Assembly (NCBI GenBank): GCA_963699535.1
Contig: CAVOUJ010000012.1
Location: forward strand, 1-64,000
Direction of reading: 5' to 3'
Source: VBDM01 sp963699535
GTDB lineage: Bacteria > Pseudomonadota > Gammaproteobacteria > Burkholderiales > SG8-39
Length of the DNA: 64,000 nucleotides
Shown here: positions 18,507 to 27,403 of the stretch, one piece after another
How positions within the stretch are numbered: the stretch's first letter is position 1
Layout: each line of letters begins with the position of its first letter
Made by a program: the position numbers and the translations under genes
The notes under the pieces: model-generated
Database searches by the model: none
What the model was told of the DNA's origin: nothing
Seen by the model: only the letters and a program-made list of their open reading frames with translations

Positions 18507-18863
18507 TTTGTTTATGATCTCTGCGCTGCTTCCGATGCGGGACGGCGGCTCGTGAATGAGACGGTGCGATTTTCGCCCCCAGACAAAAGCCGCCTACTCT
18601 GTCCCCGGTTCCCCACTGCTCGGATCTTATCGCACGAGCAAACGAACCCGAAGCCGCAAAGGCGGTTGGTTATCCAACCAGTGATAGTAGTTGAACAGCG
18701 CGCCCACAGCATATCGGCAGAATAGACGAAGGCCTGCAAAGCAGCGCCCCAATCCGACAAGCCAGATCATCACATGATCCCAGGATCACTCACTGATGCG
18801 AAAGTAGCCTCTTGAAAACAGGCTCATGGTTTGTCCTGCCCGCGCGCGCGGGAGAACAAAGCA
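18507..18863 (+). other. rluC/rne divergent intergenic region and rne leader
   Basis: 357 bases without a convincing gene. It should hold the promoters for rluC (minus) and rne (plus). A hairpin GGTTGG-TTAT-CCAACC lies at 18664-18679 and a GC palindrome at 18839-18852 reaches the rne ribosome binding site. Long structured rne leaders mediate RNase E autoregulation in E. coli; the same is plausible here. I see no strong promoter match. Confidence 0.5.
18839..18852 (+). promoter_or_regulatory. GC palindrome overlapping the rne ribosome binding site
   Basis: CCCGCGCGCGCGGG is perfectly self-complementary. Its last bases form the start of the GGGAG that serves as ribosome binding site for the ATG at 18864. 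Folding would limit access to that site, a possible translational control element. Confidence 0.4.
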
Positions 18864-21467
18864 ATGAAGCGCATGCTCTTCAATGCGACACAGGCCGAGG
18901 AACTTCGTGTCGCGATCGTCGAAGGCCAGAAACTCATAGACCTCGACATCGAGTCGGCCGCCAAGGAACAGAGAAAAAGCAATATCTACAAGGCTGTAGT
19001 CACCCGCGTCGAGCCTAGCCTCGAAGCGGCGTTCGTCGACTACGGCACCGAGCGTCACGGGTTTCTTCCCTTCAAGGAAGTCGCGCGCCAGTACTTCAAG
19101 CCTGGCGTGGACGTCGGTCGCGCTCGAATCCAGGACGCCATCCACGAAGGCCAGGAGCTCATCGTCCAGGTCGAAAAGGACGAGCGCGGCACGAAGGGCG
19201 CGGCGCTCACGACCTTCATCAGCCTCGCCGGGCGCTATCTCGTATTGATGCCGAACAATCCCCGCGGGGGCGGCGTATCGCGCCGCGTCGAAGGCGAGGA
19301 TCGCGACGAGCTGCGCGACATCATGGACAGGCTCGAGGTCCCGGCCGGGATGAGCATCATCGGCCGCACTGCCGGCATCTCGCGCACGTACGAAGAGCTG
19401 CAATGGGACTTGAGCTATCTGCTCAAGCTGTGGGGCAAGATCATCGAGGCCACCGAGCCGATTCGCGATTCCGACGGCAAGCTCCTCAACCCCGCGCCTT
19501 TCCTGATCTACCAGGAAGGCAGCCTCGTGATCCGCGCCATCCGGGATTACTTCCAGCCCGACATCGGCGAGATCCTGATCGACACCGATCCGATCTACGA
19601 GCAGACCATGGCGTTCATGAGCAACGTCATGCCGGACAACGTCGGGCGGGTGAAGCGCTACCGGGACGACGTGCCCCTGTTTTCACGCTTCCAGATCGAG
19701 CACCAGATCGAAACCGCGTACTCCCGCCAGGTGTCGCTGCCTTCCGGCGGCGCGGTCGTGATCGACCACACCGAGGCGCTCGTCTCGGTCGACGTCAATT
19801 CGGCGCGAGCCACGAAGGGCCACGACATCGAGCAAACCGCCTTCAACACCAACCTCGAGGCGGCCGAAGAGATCGCGCGCCAGTTGCGCCTGCGCGACCT
19901 CGGCGGGCTCATCGTCATCGACTTCATCGACATGGAGAACCCGCGCAACCAGCGCGACGTGGAGAATCGGCTGCGCGATGCGCTGCGCTTCGACCGCGCG
20001 CGGGTGCAGATGGGCAAGATCTCCCGGTTCGGACTGATGGAGCTTTCGCGCCAGCGCCTGCGTCCTTCGCTCGGCGAAGGCAGCAACATCACCTGCCCGC
20101 GCTGCAACGGCACCGGCCACATCCGCGGCACCGAATCGACCGCGCTGCATATCCTCCGGATCATCCAGGAAGAGGCGATGAAGGAGAACAGCGCCGCGGT
20201 GCACGCTCAGGTGCCCGTGGACGTCGCCACGTTCCTGCTGAACGAGAAGCGCGCCGACATCCACTCGATCGAGGCTCGCTTGAAGGTGAACGTGGTCCTG
20301 ATCCCGAATACGAATCTCGAGACGCCCAACTACAAAGTGGAGCGCCTGCGCCACGACGATCTCAATCAGGCCGAAGCATTGCCGGCGAGCTACAACCTCG
20401 TCACGGCGCCTGCCGAAGAGGAGGCGAAGATGCCGGTCGCTCAGGAAACCCGCCCGCCGAAACCCCAGGCGGCCGTGCAGGGTGTCACGCCCGAGCGCCC
20501 CGCGCCGGTGCCGGTGCAGCCCTCAAGACCGGAAGCCTCGCGTCCCGTTGAATCCAGCTCAGGGATGCTCGGCCGACTCTTCGGCTGGCTCAGGGGCGAT
20601 GCGACCGTGGTTCCGGCATCGGTGCAGCCTGCCACTGAGCGTCCCCAGCGCTCCGAAACCTCTTCGGAACGGCCCCAAGGCCGCGACCGGGGCGATCGCG
20701 ATCGTTTCCGCGGGCGTCCCGAAGGTCGCCAGAATCAGCGCTTCGGCCGCGACGGGCGCCGCGAGGAGCGCGGTGAAAAGCGGGGTGACCAACGGCCGCG
20801 CCACGAGCGCGGCGACCGGCAGCAACGCCCGGACCAGCAGCGCCCCGACCGTCCGCAGGGCGAGCCGCGGCGAGGCGAGCGCCAGGACCGCAGACCTTCC
20901 GAGCAAAACAGGCCGCCAGAAGCGGCCATTGCACAACAGGCGGGCGGAGGCGACCAGCGTGGAGGCGAACAGCGCGAAAGCGAACAGCGCCGGCGGCGCC
21001 AGCGCGGCCGGGATCGCGGGCAGGGCCGCGACCAGGATCGCGCCAATGCACCGGCGCCGGCTCGCAGCGAGGAGCAACGGCCCGACCAGCCGCCGGCCCC
21101 ACGGGCCGAGACGCCGGCCGCTGCCGCCGCCCCGCTTGCCGCGTTCTCGTCTGTCGATGCTGCGCCGCAGGCCGCCGAACCGATGAGCAGCCCTTCAGTG
21201 GTCGAGCCACAGGTTCAAGTCCAAGCCCATGCGGCCCCGCAGCAGCGTCCGGCTCCGCCACCCACACCCGATCCGGCTGAAATCGACCGCGCCCTCAGGG
21301 AAAGCGGCCTGGAGCTGGTCCAGACCCGGGCGGACAGCCAAGCCGCGCCGTCACCCGAGCCAGCATTTGTTCCCGCCAAGCGGGAGCGCCGCGCGCCTCC
21401 CCCCGATCTTGCCGAACCCCTCGTTCAGGTCGAGACCGGGCGCGAGTCCGCAGCGCCGAAAGACTGA
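18864..21467 (+). CDS. rne: Ribonuclease E
   Basis: 867 residues from ATG 18864 (MKRMLFNATQAEELRVAIVE). The S1 RNA-binding domain covers about residues 35-120. The catalytic magnesium aspartates are in LVSVDVNSARAT and GGLIVIDFIDMENP, and the Zn-link is CPRCNGTGH. The catalytic half ends near residue 510. The rest is disordered, Arg/Gln/Asp/Pro-rich (many RGDR, RRGER repeats), as in the degradosome scaffold half. An amphipathic-looking SSGMLGRLFGWLRGD at about residue 560 resembles the membrane-targeting or micro-domain helix of RNase E scaffolds. Function: endonucleolytic mRNA decay and rRNA/tRNA processing at the membrane. The strong Arg bias of the tail gives long open frames on other strands. 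Confidence 0.93.
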   Translation: MKRMLFNATQAEELRVAIVEGQKLIDLDIESAAKEQRKSNIYKAVVTRVEPSLEAAFVDYGTERHGFLPFKEVARQYFKPGVDVGRARIQDAIHEGQELIVQVEKDERGTKGAALTTFISLAGRYLVLMPNNPRGGGVSRRVEGEDRDELRDIMDRLEVPAGMSIIGRTAGISRTYEELQWDLSYLLKLWGKIIEATEPIRDSDGKLLNPAPFLIYQEGSLVIRAIRDYFQPDIGEILIDTDPIYEQTMAFMSNVMPDNVGRVKRYRDDVPLFSRFQIEHQIETAYSRQVSLPSGGAVVIDHTEALVSVDVNSARATKGHDIEQTAFNTNLEAAEEIARQLRLRDLGGLIVIDFIDMENPRNQRDVENRLRDALRFDRARVQMGKISRFGLMELSRQRLRPSLGEGSNITCPRCNGTGHIRGTESTALHILRIIQEEAMKENSAAVHAQVPVDVATFLLNEKRADIHSIEARLKVNVVLIPNTNLETPNYKVERLRHDDLNQAEALPASYNLVTAPAEEEAKMPVAQETRPPKPQAAVQGVTPERPAPVPVQPSRPEASRPVESSSGMLGRLFGWLRGDATVVPASVQPATERPQRSETSSERPQGRDRGDRDRFRGRPEGRQNQRFGRDGRREERGEKRGDQRPRHERGDRQQRPDQQRPDRPQGEPRRGERQDRRPSEQNRPPEAAIAQQAGGGDQRGGEQRESEQRRRRQRGRDRGQGRDQDRANAPAPARSEEQRPDQPPAPRAETPAAAAAPLAAFSSVDAAPQAAEPMSSPSVVEPQVQVQAHAAPQQRPAPPPTPDPAEIDRALRESGLELVQTRADSQAAPSPEPAFVPAKRERRAPPPDLAEPLVQVETGRESAAPKD

Positions 21468-21490
21468 GCACCGTTTCGGGGACCCGCGGT

Positions 21491-21988
21491 TCAGCGGGAC
21501 GCGGATTCCTTCAGGATGGCGTCCAGTAGTCCCCGCGCCGCGTCCTCGAGCATGTCGAGCACGCGCTCGAACCCCTGCGGCCCGCCGTAGTAGGGGTCCG
21601 GCACGTCCGGGCCCTCGAACTGCCGCGCATAGGACATCATCAGCTTGAGCTTGCGGTGGGCGGGAGGCTCCGCCATCCGCGAGAGAATCGAGTAGTGGTC
21701 GCTGTCCATGGCGAGGATCAGATCGAAGCGATGGAAGTCGGCGCGCTCGAACCTGCGGGCGCGCAGCCCGCTGAGATCGTAGCCGCGGCCCGCCGCAGCG
21801 GCCTGTGACCTGGGATCGGGCGGTTCTCCGATGTGATAGCCGTGCGTTCCCGCCGAGTCGGCGATGATCGTCTCGCCCGCTCCCGCATCCCCGGCCAGCT
21901 TGCGGAAGACCGCTTCCGCGGTGGGCGAGCGGCAGATGTTTCCCGTGCAGACGAACAGGACGCCTGTTCTTCTACCGGGAATCGTCAT
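21491..21988 (-). CDS. Low-molecular-weight protein-tyrosine phosphatase
   Basis: 165 residues from ATG 21988. The CX5R signature is VCTGNICRSPTAEAV at the N-terminus and the general-acid aspartate is in VPDPYYGGPQGFERV. These enzymes dephosphorylate tyrosine phosphate or arginine phosphate. No kinase gene adjoins, though a BY-kinase is encoded at 7.3 kb. The gene lies 50 bases downstream of the corrected uvrB stop. As printed the uvrB frame runs into it without a stop because of an indel; I regard the two as separate genes. Confidence 0.88.
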   Translation of the reverse strand: MTIPGRRTGVLFVCTGNICRSPTAEAVFRKLAGDAGAGETIIADSAGTHGYHIGEPPDPRSQAAAAGRGYDLSGLRARRFERADFHRFDLILAMDSDHYSILSRMAEPPAHRKLKLMMSYARQFEGPDVPDPYYGGPQGFERVLDMLEDAARGLLDAILKESASR

Positions 21989-22038
21989 CTCAACATGAAA
22001 CGCACGCGTCGGAGCACCGGGCCGGGCCGTCTCTTGAT

Positions 22039-24085
22039 TTACCCCACCGCCCGGACCGATTCCTCGGGCGAAGCGCCGAAGACGCTGCGCCTGAGTTCGA
22101 GTAAGCCGGTCACGCGCTTCAGCCGCCTTCTCGAACTCGAGATTGCGCGCGTGTTCGAGCATCTGCTTTTCCAGCCGCTGGATCTCCCGGGCGAGCTGCT
22201 TTTCCGACATCGCTTCGTAGCGCGCCTGCTCCTGCGCGGCTTTCAACTCGAGCCGCGCGTCGCCGAAGTCGCGAGCGCCTTCGATCATGTCCTTCACCAG
22301 CTTGGAGATGCCGATAGGCGTGATGCCTCGCTTCAGGTTGTACTCGACCTGCTTGCTGCGCCTGCGCTCGGTCTCTCCAATGGCGCGCTTCATCGAGTCG
22401 GTGACCTTGTCCGCGTACAGGATCGCCCTGCCGTTGATGTGGCGCGCCGCGCGGCCTATGGTCTGAATGAGCGAGCGCTCCGAGCGGAGGAACCCCTCCT
22501 TGTCGGCGTCGAGGATCGCCACCAGCGACACTTCGGGCAGGTCCAGGCCCTCGCGCAGCAGATTGATCCCGACCAGCACGTCGAATTCGCCCAGGCGCAG
22601 ATCGCGAATGATCTCGACCCGCTCGACTGTTTCCACTTCGGAGTGCAGGTAGCGAACTTTCACACCGTGCTCGGACAGGTAGTCGGTCAGCTCCTCGGCC
22701 ATGCGCTTGGTGAGCGTAGTCACCAGTACCCGCTCGGAACGCGCCACGCGCAGACCGATCTCGGTGAGCAAATCGTCCACCTGTGTCGAGGCCGGCCGCA
22801 CCTCGATTTCCGGATCCACCAGGCCCGTCGGCCGCACCACCTGCTCCACGATCTGCGCTGACCTCTCGCGTTCGTACTCGGCCGGGGTCGCCGAGACGAA
22901 GATCGTCTGCCGCGCGATCTTCTCGAATTCCTCGAACTTGAGCGGCCGGTTGTCCAGCGCCGAAGGGAGGCGGAATCCGTAGTCGACCAGGTTCTCCTTG
23001 CGCGAGCGGTCGCCGCGGTACATGCCGCCCAACTGCCCGATCGTGACATGCGACTCGTCGATGAACATGAGAGCGTTCTTCGGCAGATAGTCGATCAGCG
23101 TCGGGGGTGGCTCCCCTTCCTTTCTTCCGGACAGGTGCCGCGAATAGTTCTCGATGCCCTTGCAGAATCCCAGCTCGTTCAGCATTTCCAGGTCGAAGCG
23201 CGTGCGCTGCTCGATGCGCTGCGCCTCCAGCAGCTTTCCCGCTTTCTGGAAGTACTCGATCCTCTCGGCAAGCTCGATCTTGATCGCCTCGATCGCGCGC
23301 AGCGTCGTCGCGCGCGGGGTGACGTAGTGACTGGAGGGATAGACGGTGAAGCGCGGCACCTGCCGGCTGGCATGACCGGTGAGCGGGTCGAACAGGGTGA
23401 GGCCCCCGATCTCATCGTCCGTGAGCGCGATGCGCAGGGCGGTTTCGGAATTCTCCGCGGGGAACACGTCGAGCACGTCACCGCGAACGCGAAAGCTGCC
23501 GCGCTTGAACTCGAGCTCGTTTCTCTGGTACTGCATCGCCGCAAGGCGCGCGATTACGTCGCGCTGGGAGATCCGCTCGCCTTCGCGCACGTGCAGGATC
23601 ATGCCGTGGTAATCGACTGGATCGCCGATGCCGTAGATGCACGATACGGTCGCGACGATCACCGAGTCCTCGCGCTCCAGCAGCGATTTGGTCGCGGACA
23701 GGCGCATCTGCTCGATGTGCTCGTTGATGCTCGAGTCCTTCTCGATATAGAGGTCGCGCGAGGGAACGTAGGCCTCGGGCTGGTAATAGTCGTAGTAGGA
23801 GACAAAATACTCGATCGCGTTCTCCGGAAAGAACTCGCGCATTTCCCCGTAGAGCTGGGCGGCGAGCGTCTTGTTCGGGGCGAGAATGAGTGCCGGTCTT
23901 CCGAGCCGGGCGATCACGTTCGCCATGGTGAAGGTCTTTCCGGAGCCGGTGACGCCGAGGAGCGTCTGGTAGGCAAGCCCGTCGCGGAGGCCTTCAACGA
24001 GTTTCTCGATCGCTTCGGGCTGGTCTCCGGAGGGAGAAAAGTCCTGCGCGAGACGGAAAGGACTGTTGGGAAACGCGTGATTCAC
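22039..24085 (-). CDS. uvrB: Excinuclease ABC subunit B (one frameshift near the 3' end)
   Basis: About 681 residues from GTG 24085. Helicase motifs: Walker A LLGVTGSGKTFTMANVI, beta-hairpin YYQPEAYVPSRDLYIEKD, DEAD-like FIDESHV, motif V GINLLREGLDLPE and motif VI QTIGRAARH. The UVR domain (EKQMLEHARNLEFEKAAEAR) is at the C-terminus. UvrB loads on damaged DNA with UvrA and positions UvrC. Near 22096 one extra base throws the frame. Without it the protein ends LRRSVFGASPEESVRAVG and a TAA at 22039-22041, a normal UvrB tail. Divergent from the aminotransferase gene, 42 bases apart. Confidence 0.92.
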
Positions 24086-24094
24086 AGGTACAAT
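24066..24094 (+). promoter_or_regulatory. Candidate sigma-70 promoter for the aminotransferase gene
   Basis: TTGGGA (24066-24071), a 17-base spacer and TACAAT (24089-24094) precede the ATG at 24128. The -35 box lies within the start of uvrB on the other strand. Confidence 0.45.
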
Positions 24095-24127
24095 CTCTTG
24101 CGTAGAAAAACTTTCAAGTCTAGCACG

Positions 24128-25345
24128 ATGAACGCTCCACACTCGCCTTCCCCGCTCGCCGGAGTCCCAATGGCGCCCCGCGACCCGATCCTCGGACTCA
24201 CGGAAGCCTTCAACGCGGACCGGAACCCCAGGAGAGTCAACCTCGGCGTCGGCGTCTATTACGACGACGAGGGCAAGGTGCCAGTCCTGGAATGCGTGCG
24301 CCGCGCCGAGAGCATGCTGCTCGCCCAATCCGCACCCCGCGCCTACCTGCCGATCGATGGCCTGCCGGCCTACGACCGCGCGGTGCGGGAGCTCGTATTC
24401 GGAGCGGATTGCCCCGCCCTCAGGGAAGGACGCATTGTCACGGTCCAGACGCTCGGCGGAACCGGCGGTCTCAAGGTCGGCGCGGATCTCCTGCGGCGGA
24501 TTGCGCCCCAGGCAGGAGTCTGGATCAGCGATCCCACCTGGGAGAACCATCGCGGCCTGTTCGAAAATGCCGGATTCACGGTCGGCACCTACCCGTACTA
24601 CGACGACAAGACCCATGGGCTGAAGTTCGAGGGCATGCTCGCGAGCTTGCGCGCCTTGCCCGCTGGTTCGATCGTCCTCCTTCATGCCTGCTGCCACAAT
24701 CCGACCGGGGTGGACCTTTCCGCCGAACAATGGAAGAGCGTCCTGGACGAAGTCGTGTCGCGCGGCCTCACTCCCTTTCTCGATTTCGCCTATCAAGGCT
24801 TTGCCGAAGGGATCGAAGCGGACGGCGCGGCAGTGCGCAGTTTCGCTCGAGCCGGAATTCCGCTGCTAGTCTCGAGCTCGTTCTCGAAATCTCTTTCGCT
24901 CTACGGGGAGCGCATCGGTTCGCTTTCCGTGGTCGCCCAAAGCAGCGACGAGGCCGAGCGGGTGCTGTCGCAGCTCAAGCGTCTGGTGCGCACCAACTAC
25001 TCCAACCCGCCTACTCACGGCGGCCGCGTGGCCGCGGCGGTGCTGACCACGCCCGAGCTGCGCTCCCTGTGGGAGCAGGAGCTGGGACGCATGCGCGAGC
25101 GCATCCGCGAAATGCGGCGCGAGCTCGTGAGGAAGCTGCGCGAGCGGGTGCCCAGGCTCGATTTTTCCTTCATCGAGCGCCAGCGAGGCATGTTCTCCTA
25201 TTCCGGCTTGTCCCGCGAGCAGGTCGTACGCCTGCGCGAGGAATTCGCGGTCTATGCGATCGAGAGCGGACGCATCTGCGTCGCCGCTCTCAACACGAAG
25301 AATATCGACTACTGCGCCGACGGTATTGCCCGGGTCATTCGGTGA
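24128..25345 (+). CDS. Aromatic-amino-acid / aspartate aminotransferase (class I)
   Basis: 405 residues, the size of AspC/TyrB. PLP-binding residues are seen in HACCHNPTGVD (Asn), DFAYQGFAEGI (Asp, Tyr) and SSSFSKSLSLYGERIGSL (the Schiff-base lysine), with the C-terminal substrate arginine in IESGRICVAALN. Reaction: transfer of an amino group from aspartate, tyrosine or phenylalanine to 2-oxoglutarate. The residues do not separate TyrB from AspC. In several Burkholderiales a tyrB-type gene adjoins uvrB, which favours the aromatic form. Confidence 0.88.
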   Translation: MNAPHSPSPLAGVPMAPRDPILGLTEAFNADRNPRRVNLGVGVYYDDEGKVPVLECVRRAESMLLAQSAPRAYLPIDGLPAYDRAVRELVFGADCPALREGRIVTVQTLGGTGGLKVGADLLRRIAPQAGVWISDPTWENHRGLFENAGFTVGTYPYYDDKTHGLKFEGMLASLRALPAGSIVLLHACCHNPTGVDLSAEQWKSVLDEVVSRGLTPFLDFAYQGFAEGIEADGAAVRSFARAGIPLLVSSSFSKSLSLYGERIGSLSVVAQSSDEAERVLSQLKRLVRTNYSNPPTHGGRVAAAVLTTPELRSLWEQELGRMRERIREMRRELVRKLRERVPRLDFSFIERQRGMFSYSGLSREQVVRLREEFAVYAIESGRICVAALNTKNIDYCADGIARVIR

Positions 25346-25366
25346 CTGCCGAGGCAGTGGCGGAGC

Positions 25367-26089
25367 CTACGACTTGAGCCGTGCCAGCGCCTTCGCGCGC
25401 CACATCGGCCAGGCGCGGTTGTAGTCCTGCGCGGCGACCGAAACCTCGACCTCGCGCTCGTCCAGGTAGACGAGCTTGCCTCCGGGCCCGGCGATGGTCA
25501 TGGCCTGAAGCTGCATGCGGGCGCTCATCTCGAGGTAAATGCTGCGTCCCACCGCGCGCGGAAGAGTCTCGCCCACCGTGACCGAGCCGTGTCCGCGCAT
25601 GAGCGCCGCCGGGCAGCTCCCCAAGGTCTTGGCAAGGGCCTGTCCCAGGTAGGGCGTCTTCACGAGAAGATCGGTACCCTTCTCGGCATCGCGGATTTCG
25701 AAATTCGGAACGCCCTTGCCCACGAACGCCGCCATGTGAAACAGAGGTCGCATCGGGACATCCGTGACACTGAAGGGCACGACCGATGGGGAATGGTTGT
25801 GGACGACCGCTTTCACGTCGGGACGTACCTTGTAGATTTCCCCGTGGATGAAACGCTCGCGCACCGACTCCCGCCCCCGGGGGTCGAGCGGCCTGCTGTC
25901 GAGGTCGTACTCCATGATGTCTTCGGGCACGACCAGCTCCGGCGCGATCGAGCGCGCCAGAAGATACCGGCTCGGGTCCCGGTCCGAACGCGCGCTCACA
26001 TGCCCGTACGCGTCGATGACGCCGTGCTCGGCGAGGATGCGATAGGCCGCGACGAGATCTTCGATCAGTTTTTCCATGCTGGAAGTCAT
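25367..26089 (-). CDS. Class II aldolase/adducin family protein
   Basis: 240 residues from ATG 26089 (MTSSMEKLIEDLV). Zinc ligands of the family are in AVVHNHSPSVVPFS and LMRGHGSVTVGE, and GVIDAYGHVSARSD is the N-terminal signature. Members cleave or epimerise sugar phosphates (fuculose- or ribulose-phosphate type), while many proteobacterial homologues have unknown substrates. Convergent with the aminotransferase (21 bases between stops) and 101 bases upstream-to-upstream from tRNA-Asn. No sugar-use genes are close, so substrate is not assigned. Confidence 0.8.
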   Translation of the reverse strand: MTSSMEKLIEDLVAAYRILAEHGVIDAYGHVSARSDRDPSRYLLARSIAPELVVPEDIMEYDLDSRPLDPRGRESVRERFIHGEIYKVRPDVKAVVHNHSPSVVPFSVTDVPMRPLFHMAAFVGKGVPNFEIRDAEKGTDLLVKTPYLGQALAKTLGSCPAALMRGHGSVTVGETLPRAVGRSIYLEMSARMQLQAMTIAGPGGKLVYLDEREVEVSVAAQDYNRAWPMWRAKALARLKS

Positions 26090-26190
26090 TATGCCGAGAG
26101 ACGACGCTTTCGTCGCGTTGACCGGCCTTCCGGCGAGACTTAGAATACGCGCCTTCGCTTGCTCCGGCACGCCCATGCCGGAGTCTCAGA

Positions 26191-26266
26191 TCCCCGATAG
26201 CTCAGCTGGTAGAGCGACGGACTGTTAATCCGCAGGTCCCAGGTTCGAGCCCTGGTCGGGGAGCCA
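26191..26266 (+). tRNA. tRNA-Asn (anticodon GTT)
   Basis: 76 bases including encoded CCA. Acceptor tccccga pairs with tcgggga, the D arm has agctcagctggtagagc, the anticodon stem-loop is cggactGTTaatccg and the T arm ggttcgagccc is standard. A diverged copy of its 3' half occurs 5.6 kb downstream (31867-31915), so this gene has probably served as an integration site. Confidence 0.97.
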
Positions 26267-26317
26267 CTCCTTTAAGCACTTACGTCGCAGTATTATCGAG
26301 ATGATGCCCAAGGATTT

Positions 26318-26390
26318 CAGGGCGTCGCCTGAAGGGCGAGAGCGCGCGCTGGGCCGAGGTCATCCGCGACAACCCCATCCATGCGGCGCA
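26318..26390 (+). pseudogene. Possible remnant of a Bug receptor C-terminus
   Basis: One frame reads LKGESARWAEVIRDNPI, closely like the usual ending of tripartite-tricarboxylate (Bug) solute receptors (RWAxVIRDxxI). Nothing else of such a gene is visible before it. An intact Bug gene starts 50 bases downstream, so this may be the tail of a deleted relative. The match is short. Confidence 0.3.
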
Positions 26391-26440
26391 GCGATCAGCG
26401 GCCGCCGCGTGTATCCGAGATTCAACGAGAGGAGGAGCGC

Positions 26441-27403
26441 ATGAGAACCAAGCTTGCCGCAGTCCTGGTCGCCCTGTGCCTGTCCGCCGGCGCCCTGGCG
26501 CAGGAGTTTCCCAGCCGCCCCGTGCGCATCGTCGTGCCCTGGCCGCCGAGCGGCAACGTGGACATCACCGCGCGCACCGTCGCGCCGGCGTTGTCCGAAG
26601 CCCTCGGCCAGCAGGTGATCGTAGAGAACCGCGGCGGGGCGGGCGGCACCATCGGCTCGGCCGCGGTGGCGAAATCGCCTGCGGACGGCTACACGCTGCT
26701 GCTGGGCTCGAGCGGCACCATCACCTCCGGCCCCGCGGTATTCAAGAATCTCCCCTACGACCCGCAGAAGGATTTCGTGCCCGTGGGCCCGATCCAGTCG
26801 GTGCCGATCGTGCTCACCGCGGCGCCGAAGACCCCGGTGACGAGCTTCCAGGAATACGCCGCGATGGCCCGCGCGCGACCCGGGCAGGTGAGCATCGCCT
26901 CGGCGGGGAGCGGCTCTTCGAACCACCTGGCGATCGAGCTCCTCATGCGCCAGGCCAATCTCAAGCTGCTGCACGTGCCCTACAAGGGCAGCGGTCCGGC
27001 GATCACGGATCTGCTCGGCAGCCAGGTGGAGAGCATGATGGACCAGCTCACCGCGTCGATCGGGCACATCCGTGAAGGGCGCATCAAGGCGCTCGCCGTT
27101 TCCTCGCGCACGCGCTCGCCGCTGCTGCCTAACGTGCCCACGCTCGACGAGGCGGGCGTGAAAGGCTACGAGGCGAGCACCTTCACCGGCGTCTTCGCGC
27201 CGGCCGGCACGCCGCCCGCGGTGGTGGAGAAGCTGCACGGCGCGCTGCGCAAGGCGCTCGCGAACGACACCGTGCGCGAGCGCTTCCGCTCGATGGGCGT
27301 GGAGATGATGGACATGAGCCAGGCGGAGTTCTCCGCCTACGTGCTCGCGGACCTGCAGAAGTGGCGCCAGATCGCGCGCGAGGGCAACATCGTCATCGAG
27401 TGA
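26441..27403 (+). CDS. Bug-family tripartite tricarboxylate transporter substrate-binding protein
   Basis: 320 residues from ATG 26441, preceded by GAGGAGG. Signal peptide MRTKLAAVLVALCLSAGALA. The Bug signatures are visible: FPSRPVRIVVPWPPSGNVD, VIVENRGGAGGTIGS, ADGYTLLLGSSG and VPYKGSGPAITDLLG. These periplasmic receptors bind carboxylates or other small acids. No TctA/TctB membrane genes are present, which is common for Bug orphans in betaproteobacteria. The start codon of the amidohydrolase overlaps its stop, so the ligand may be that enzyme's substrate (inference). Confidence 0.9.
   Translation: MRTKLAAVLVALCLSAGALAQEFPSRPVRIVVPWPPSGNVDITARTVAPALSEALGQQVIVENRGGAGGTIGSAAVAKSPADGYTLLLGSSGTITSGPAVFKNLPYDPQKDFVPVGPIQSVPIVLTAAPKTPVTSFQEYAAMARARPGQVSIASAGSGSSNHLAIELLMRQANLKLLHVPYKGSGPAITDLLGSQVESMMDQLTASIGHIREGRIKALAVSSRTRSPLLPNVPTLDEAGVKGYEASTFTGVFAPAGTPPAVVEKLHGALRKALANDTVRERFRSMGVEMMDMSQAEFSAYVLADLQKWRQIAREGNIVIE

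Noticed and set aside
18512..18760. 82-codon frame in the rne leader
   Set aside because: No ribosome binding site, no family features and a place where a long untranslated leader is expected.
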